Assembly (NCBI GenBank): GCA_035504095.1
Contig: DATJSN010000048.1
Span: 1 to 16,607, forward strand
DNA length: 16,607 nucleotides
Reading direction: 5' to 3'
DNA from: DATJSN01 sp035504095
GTDB lineage: Bacteria > Planctomycetota > Phycisphaerae > WQYP01
In this document: positions 12,151 through 16,607 of the stretch, piece after piece
Numbering within the stretch: position 1 is the first letter of the stretch
Layout of the letters: each line of letters starts with the position of its first letter
Notes under the pieces: generated by a model
What the model saw: the letters and a program-made list of their open reading frames with translations, nothing else
The model's database searches: none
Told to the model about the DNA's origin: nothing
Made by a program: the position numbers and the translations under genes

Positions 12151-13377
12151 ATGAAACCGATCCGGTCGATCTTCACCGCATTGCTCGCCCTGGTTTTGTT
12201 CGGCGGCGTAAGCCGGGCGGCGGATATTTCCGCCAATGATATAGCCAATGCCAACAATGCTTTTGCCTTCGATTTATATGCGAAACTCTCAGGCCAAACC
12301 GGGAATTTGTTCTTCAGCCCCTATTCCGTTGAAACTGTTCTGGCCATGACTTACGCCGGAGCACGGGGCAACACCGCGACCCAAATGGCCGCGGTGCTTC
12401 ATTTACCCTCCGGCGATGTTTCGGCCGGATTTGCCAATCTGGTCGGTTCAATTCAATCCGATGGCAAAGCCAGCCCAGGCCTGCAGCTTAACATCGCCAA
12501 TTCCCTCTGGGCCCAGAAGGGTTTACCATTTCAAAATACGTTTACCAATACCGTCCGCAATCAATTCGATGCCTATATCAATCAGGTTGATTTTAAAACA
12601 GCAGCAGAGGCGGCCCGTCAGCAAATTAACGTCTGGGTGGCCCAGCAAACGATCAATAAAATCACCAACCTGATTCCCGAAGGAGGAATTTCTTCCGATA
12701 CACGACTGGTGCTGGCCAACGCCGTTTATTTTAAAGCGCAGTGGGACCAGCCGTTTGACAAGTCCGCAACGAATCAACAGCTGTTTCATCTTGGCGCTAG
12801 TCAGGCCGAACTGGTTCCCATGATGCATGAGGAACATGAATTTTATTATGCCGATACCGCCGATCTGCAGATGCTGGAACTTCCCTATGCGGGCGGCAAA
12901 TTTTCCATGATCGTACTTCTGCCTAAAAAAATTGACGGCCTGGCGGGATTGGAAAAGTCGGTTAATCAGACGTTGCTTAAGCAGTTAATGACCCAGTCCG
13001 TCGGATCCATAGCAACCGATGTTGCGGTATCCTTGCCGAAATTCACCCTTACCACGGCGACTATGGACCTCACAGATCAGCTTCAGCAGTTGGGCATGAC
13101 CGATGCGTTTTCTCCGGATGCCGCCGACTTTCAGGGAATTGCCGGCCCTGATGAAAAACTTGTCATCAGCGCGCTATTTCACAAAGCTTATGTGAGCGTC
13201 GATGAAGAAGGAACAGTAGCGGCGGCGGCGTCAGCAACGGTCATGCTTGGTGAAACTGCGGAGGAGCAGCCTCCGCCAATTGAATTCACCGCCGATCATC
13301 CCTTTTTATTCCTGATTCAGGACAACGATACCGGTGCTATCCTGTTCCTGGGCCGAATGGAAGACCCGAACGAATAA
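12151..13377 (+). CDS. Secreted serpin (serine protease inhibitor family)
   Basis: 408 residues, the usual serpin length plus a signal peptide (1-23, core SIFTALLALVLFGGVSRA). Serpin landmarks occur in order: NLFFSPYSVETVLAMTYAGARGNTATQM; LQLNIANSLWAQKG; INVWVAQQTINKITNLIPEG; LVLANAVYFKAQWDQPF; LELPYAGGKFSMIVLLPKK; and the C-terminal HPFLFLIQDNDTGAILFLGR. The reactive-centre hinge is D351-E-E-G-T-V-A-A-A-A-S, with Thr at P14 and small residues at P12-P9, as in inhibitory serpins. The following VMLGETAEEQ contains the scissile bond, but P1 cannot be fixed. It probably traps a protease in the periplasm or outside the cell. Only a weak GAGA lies before the ATG. Confidence 0.93.
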   Translation: MKPIRSIFTALLALVLFGGVSRAADISANDIANANNAFAFDLYAKLSGQTGNLFFSPYSVETVLAMTYAGARGNTATQMAAVLHLPSGDVSAGFANLVGSIQSDGKASPGLQLNIANSLWAQKGLPFQNTFTNTVRNQFDAYINQVDFKTAAEAARQQINVWVAQQTINKITNLIPEGGISSDTRLVLANAVYFKAQWDQPFDKSATNQQLFHLGASQAELVPMMHEEHEFYYADTADLQMLELPYAGGKFSMIVLLPKKIDGLAGLEKSVNQTLLKQLMTQSVGSIATDVAVSLPKFTLTTATMDLTDQLQQLGMTDAFSPDAADFQGIAGPDEKLVISALFHKAYVSVDEEGTVAAAASATVMLGETAEEQPPPIEFTADHPFLFLIQDNDTGAILFLGRMEDPNE

Positions 13378-13523
13378 TTTAGAGGCTCTTAGAAAATAAT
13401 TAATTTTTTAGTGTTGTTTTTAGACCTGGTGGCGAAGAAACTTTTTCGTGATAAAAAATCGTCGTGTTCCCGATGGCTATCGGGATTATGGTAAAATTTT
13501 CTTCGGGCAAGGAAACAAAAGCC

Positions 13524-14047
13524 ATGCGAAAAATTTCCAGTTTTTTACGCTGTATAACGGCCGTGCTGCTCTTGACTTTGTTTTCCACTGCGTACGCGCT
13601 TGATGCAGCGACTACTACAGCCCCAGCCGCAGCACCTATTCCTAAACCGCTGCCGTTGGCCATTCGCGCTGCATGGGGAGAAGCCGGCGCCCAATCCGGA
13701 TGGATGAGCAACTCACAAGGAGTTATAGAACCGTTTACGCTATGGAGTGCCGAAGCACAAGGCCGCCCAGGAGAGATTCCATCGTTCCGCTTTACCCAAT
13801 GGACACGTCAAAATTTAATGCCCATATTACCTGTGCCCAATCAGGGCTTCGGTCTGGATTAGCGGGCTTGACGCAGTTACAGCAGTTGGGTCTGGATAGC
13901 ACCAAAGTGACGGACGTCGGATTACAGGAATTGTACGGACTTAAGGAGTTGCGGGTATTGAATCTCTGGCGTACCAAGGTGACGGCCGTTGGTATAGCGG
14001 AGCTGAAACAAAAGTTGCCGGACCTGCGGATTAACCGAAGACCCTAA
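13524..14047 (+). pseudogene. Secreted leucine-rich-repeat protein, broken by deletion/frameshift
   Basis: The ATG at 13524 (AAGGA ten bases upstream) opens a signal peptide (CITAVLLLTLFSTAYA), then WGEAGAQSGWMSNSQGVIEP, IPSFRFTQW and PNQGFGLD. The frame stops at 13860-13862. A different frame continues at once with LAGLTQLQQLGLDSTKVTDVG and LKELRVLNLWRTKVTAVGI, which are two LRR units of the (L..L.L..T.VTD.GL.EL) type common in Verrucomicrobia and Planctomycetes, ending at 14047. In such proteins FGLDLS..(Q/K)VTDAGL.EL usually leads directly into LAGL. A deletion between GLD and LAGL that removed part of a repeat and changed frame is therefore the simplest explanation. The function of intact relatives is unknown; they are exported proteins with a protein-binding scaffold. 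Confidence 0.75.
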
Positions 14048-14219
14048 CTTGGAAGCAATCGAAATTGACGTTTATTTTTGCAACCTGGAAATCCGAGAAG
14101 AAAGCCTAACAAGACTTTTCCATTGTGCCGGGCAATCATGCCAAGCGTGCAACCTGTTTCCGCAAGTTTGCCAGAACTAGCCGCGGTCCGTCAAATCAAT
14201 TACCAAATTTTTATCCTTT

Positions 14220-16301
14220 CTATTCAACTTTCTCTGTGCAACCGCACCATTTTCGCCACATATCGCGGTAGGCGGCTTCCACGTGGTGCGCAAAGCGTTT
14301 GGCGTTCATTAATGGCGATTGTTGTATCTGCTCTCGTAACATGGCGCGCAATTCCTTCAGCCTGGCTGAATCCCGCGCGAGTTTGACGGCGATCTGTACG
14401 TACTCTTCCGGCGTCTGGGCGATCAATTCCTGCAAGCCGGCGTTGGTCAGGATGCTTTTTCCCGCTCGTCCCACGGCGGTTTTGCCCGATAAACTCACCA
14501 CCGGTACGCCCATGTATAGACTGTCGCAGGTGGTAATGCCGCCGTTGTATGGAAACGGGTCCAGTGATATATCAATTCGATTATAAGTATTGATATATTC
14601 CGGCCAGGGCTGCGTGCCGACAAACTCAATTTGATTCGCGACAATGCCTCTTTGGCGGAATCGTTCCCGAACCTGATCCCGGTGTGTTCCCGAATGGGAA
14701 TGAATAATCAATTTCGCATGAGGCACGGCCTGAAGTATGTTCGCCCATAAATCCTGTGCCGGCTGCGACGCCTTGGCGAAGTTGTTCATGCAGCCGAAGG
14801 TAATAAATCCCGCGGACAGAGCCGGCGGTGGTACGCACTCGGAAACTTGCCCTCCGGGTTGATAACACCAGTAGGTTTCCGGCAACCGTACGGTTTGTTC
14901 GCTGTAAACGCTTAAATCCGTCTCCGGAGGGTCCAGACAGGCGTCGGAAAAACGGTAATCAATGGTGTCCAGCCCCGTACTTCCGGGGTAACCCAGATAA
15001 GTCACCTGAATCGGCGCTGGTTTACGCGCGAAAACGAGCAATCGATAGCCTGCGGTATGCAATGACAGATCGACCAGAATGTCGATCGTGTCGCTGCGAA
15101 TCATTTCCGCTGCCTGCTCGTCGATGATCCCGGCGATATTCCGCCATTCATCGGATGCATCACGTATACGTTTGGTCATCGCGTCGGGGCGCGCTGTCGC
15201 CGAGTAACAGAAAATATCGAACTGTTGATGATCGTGTTGCTCCAGGAACGGCAGAAAGTTCCAGCCGACCACGTGTTCCCGGAAATCCGCTGAAACGTAG
15301 CCGATCTTGAGTCTGCGTTCCGGATCGCGGCTGTTGCCGTGCGGACGGATAAATTGTTTGAGAGGTTCCGCATGCCGCTGGTTCCAGATTATAAGTTCTT
15401 TCTGCAGCGTTTTTGCATCGGAATTGGGGTGGTACCCAAGGACGTAGATTAAACAACTATGCGCCGCTGCGGAATAAGGCTTATGTTTAAGCGCGCTTCG
15501 ATATACGGCAATGGCGGCATCAAGCTCACCTTTTAATTGCAGAACACTGCCGAGATTGCTGAGCGTCAAGACCTCATTAGGCTTTAAATGAAGTGCTTTT
15601 TGATAAGCAGTTGCGGCGGCTTCGAGCTGGTCGAGCGCTTGCAGCAGCGTACCCAGATTATTATAAGCGTCGGCGTATTTGGGCGCTAGCCGCAAAGCTT
15701 CTTTGTAACTGGACATGGCCTCATCGAACCGCCGTTGGGCCTGAAGGGCAAAGCCGAGATTGTTATGAGCTTCCGCAAAGTCGGGCTTGATCTGTATGGC
15801 CGTGCGATACGCACCGATGGCAGCGTCAAGTTCCCCCTGAATTTGAAACACGTTGCCCAGGTTGTTATGGGCCAGCACAAAATCGGGCTTGATTCGTATG
15901 GCGTTTTGATACGCCGCAATCGCTTCGTCCAGCCGTCCCTGGGCGCGCCAGGCGGCTCCAAGATTGTAATAGGCATCGGCATAATTCGGATTTAATTTTA
16001 GCGCTGTCCGATACGCGCTCATGGCTTCAGCGAGTCGGCTTTGCGACCGTAAAATGCTTCCCAGGCTGTTGTAATAATCAGCGTTGGTTGGATTAATGGC
16101 AATGGCTCTGCGAATTAACTCAGCGGCAACTTGAATTTTCCCCGTCTGAAAAGCGATCGCGCCCAGTGAATGCAGTGTCTCGGCATGATTGGGTTGACCA
16201 GCGAGGATCTGCCGGTAAATCGCCTCGGCCTGGGCCAGTCTGCCGGCCTGATGGTGTTGCGCGGCGATATTCAAAGCTTCTTGAATTGATATTTGAGACA
16301 T
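14220..16301 (-). CDS. TPR protein with SPINDLY-type O-GlcNAc transferase domain (GT41)
   Basis: 693 residues. Residues 5 to about 285 contain eight TPR units at 34-residue spacing (e.g. ADAYYNLGAAWRAQGRLDEAIAAY). Residues about 329-690 are a glycosyltransferase family 41 (OGT/SPINDLY) domain: LKIGYVSADFREHVVGWNFLPF (331-352), HTAGYRLLVFARKPAPIQV (415-433), ITFGCMNNFAKASQ (500-513), DPFPYNGGITTCDSLYMGVPVVSL (581-604) and AGKSILTNAGLQELIA. H343 and K510 match the positions of the conserved His and Lys of OGT enzymes. The usual DL.GHT..NRL motif reads DLSLHTAGYRL. The probable role is transferring a sugar from a nucleotide donor to Ser/Thr of proteins that the TPRs select; bacterial relatives often modify surface or pilin proteins. 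The ATG at 16301 has no clear ribosome binding site. Confidence 0.9.
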   Translation of the reverse strand: MSQISIQEALNIAAQHHQAGRLAQAEAIYRQILAGQPNHAETLHSLGAIAFQTGKIQVAAELIRRAIAINPTNADYYNSLGSILRSQSRLAEAMSAYRTALKLNPNYADAYYNLGAAWRAQGRLDEAIAAYQNAIRIKPDFVLAHNNLGNVFQIQGELDAAIGAYRTAIQIKPDFAEAHNNLGFALQAQRRFDEAMSSYKEALRLAPKYADAYNNLGTLLQALDQLEAAATAYQKALHLKPNEVLTLSNLGSVLQLKGELDAAIAVYRSALKHKPYSAAAHSCLIYVLGYHPNSDAKTLQKELIIWNQRHAEPLKQFIRPHGNSRDPERRLKIGYVSADFREHVVGWNFLPFLEQHDHQQFDIFCYSATARPDAMTKRIRDASDEWRNIAGIIDEQAAEMIRSDTIDILVDLSLHTAGYRLLVFARKPAPIQVTYLGYPGSTGLDTIDYRFSDACLDPPETDLSVYSEQTVRLPETYWCYQPGGQVSECVPPPALSAGFITFGCMNNFAKASQPAQDLWANILQAVPHAKLIIHSHSGTHRDQVRERFRQRGIVANQIEFVGTQPWPEYINTYNRIDISLDPFPYNGGITTCDSLYMGVPVVSLSGKTAVGRAGKSILTNAGLQELIAQTPEEYVQIAVKLARDSARLKELRAMLREQIQQSPLMNAKRFAHHVEAAYRDMWRKWCGCTEKVE

Positions 16302-16482
16302 AGATGAGGTTTATACTACGCGATCATACAAGGCGTCACATTGTTTGGTTTTAAAGTTAACTCGACTTTCATCGATTTTAAACATCTTTATATAAGTACA
16401 TATTCTGATCAAGTCTTTTCCCGGTCGAAATTTTGTAAATAAAACAAAAGTGGAATTGTCTCCCGCATGCCGGTGTAAAAAA

Positions 16483-16607
16483 TTACTGTGCCTGGAGTAC
16501 CTGGCTCGTTCCAATCGGGGACGGCGGCGTGGCGGACCATTGAAGCGTCCAGAGATTGCCCAGCGGAATGTTGGAAGCATGACCATCGGCAAAGCCGACG
16601 TTAATTG
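16483..16607 (-). CDS. DUF1559 / H-X9-DG prepilin-like protein, C-terminus (partial)
   Basis: The last 40 codons of a minus-strand gene that enters from the right. It reads INVGFADGHASNIPLGNLW, then ATPPSPIGTSQVLQAQ and TAA at 16483-16485. The N.GFADGHA block is the DG(H) end of the H-X9-DG motif of prepilin-type proteins that are very numerous in Planctomycetes and Verrucomicrobia. The N-terminal cleavage/methylation helix lies outside the window. It is co-directional with the TPR glycosyltransferase 180 bp further on, so co-regulation is possible but not shown. Confidence 0.72.
   Translation of the reverse strand, partial: INVGFADGHASNIPLGNLWTLQWSATPPSPIGTSQVLQAQ

Noticed and set aside
15160..15982. 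Several open frames overlapping the TPR region
   Set aside because: They are out-of-frame readings of the 102-bp TPR repeats, which keep alternative frames open.
16311..16592. Minus-strand 93-codon open frame at the right edge
   Set aside because: It is in a different frame from the recognisable NVGFADGHA prepilin-like C-terminus, which ends with TAA at 16483-16485.

Overview
The window looks like accessory DNA of a Gram-negative bacterium of the Planctomycetes-Verrucomicrobia-Chlamydiae group. The evidence is two secreted proteins with intact PEP-CTERM sorting tails and a third whose tail is out of frame, a HAF-repeat extracellular protein, a Verrucomicrobia-style leucine-rich-repeat secreted protein, a signal-peptide serpin, and at the right edge the FADGH-type C-terminus of a DUF1559 (H-X9-DG) prepilin-like protein. 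The phylum cannot be fixed from this window alone. Gene density is low, and remnants, duplications and small repeats are common, so the locus appears to have been reworked repeatedly.

Left part (1-3400): the first codons of a probable IS1182/DUF772-type transposase leave the window on the minus strand. A gene-free kilobase follows, holding two diverged copies of a structured TGACA/TGTCA repeat block. Next are a minus-strand mntA-hepT (type VII) toxin-antitoxin operon, a plus-strand class I methyltransferase, and a minus-strand small membrane protein gene enclosed by a perfect 14-bp direct repeat.

Middle (3400-8500): a tRNA 3'-end fragment precedes a two-gene plus-strand unit. It encodes an HEH-motif protein of unknown function and a GIY-YIG (T5orf172/MUG113-like) protein with homing-endonuclease-associated repeats. 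Then come a tandem pair of paralogous PEP-CTERM proteins and a HAF-repeat protein whose PEP-CTERM tail has been separated by a frameshift. A second tRNA 3'-end fragment lies just beyond, at 8468.

Gene-poor region (8409-9248): it contains a 191-bp MITE-like element with long terminal inverted repeats. After it comes a tandem duplication of the promoter and first codons of the next gene. Each duplicate carries four 8-bp Pho-box-like units at exact 11-bp spacing. The downstream gene is a Na+/phosphate cotransporter with a PhoU-like tail, so phosphate-starvation control is the obvious inference.

Right part (10940-16607): an adenosine deaminase is cut off after about 135 residues and runs into the end of a convergent HDLMHY-motif gene. 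A secreted serpin follows, with an extended -10 promoter and a long inverted repeat starting near the predicted transcription start. Then come a frameshifted LRR protein, a large minus-strand TPR/SPINDLY-type O-GlcNAc transferase homologue, and the partial prepilin-like gene.

The genes do not form one pathway. Coherent units are mntA-hepT, the HEH/GIY-YIG pair, the PEP-CTERM/HAF cluster (cell-surface or matrix proteins), and the Pho-box/phosphate transporter. All family assignments are from motif recognition; no database search was run.
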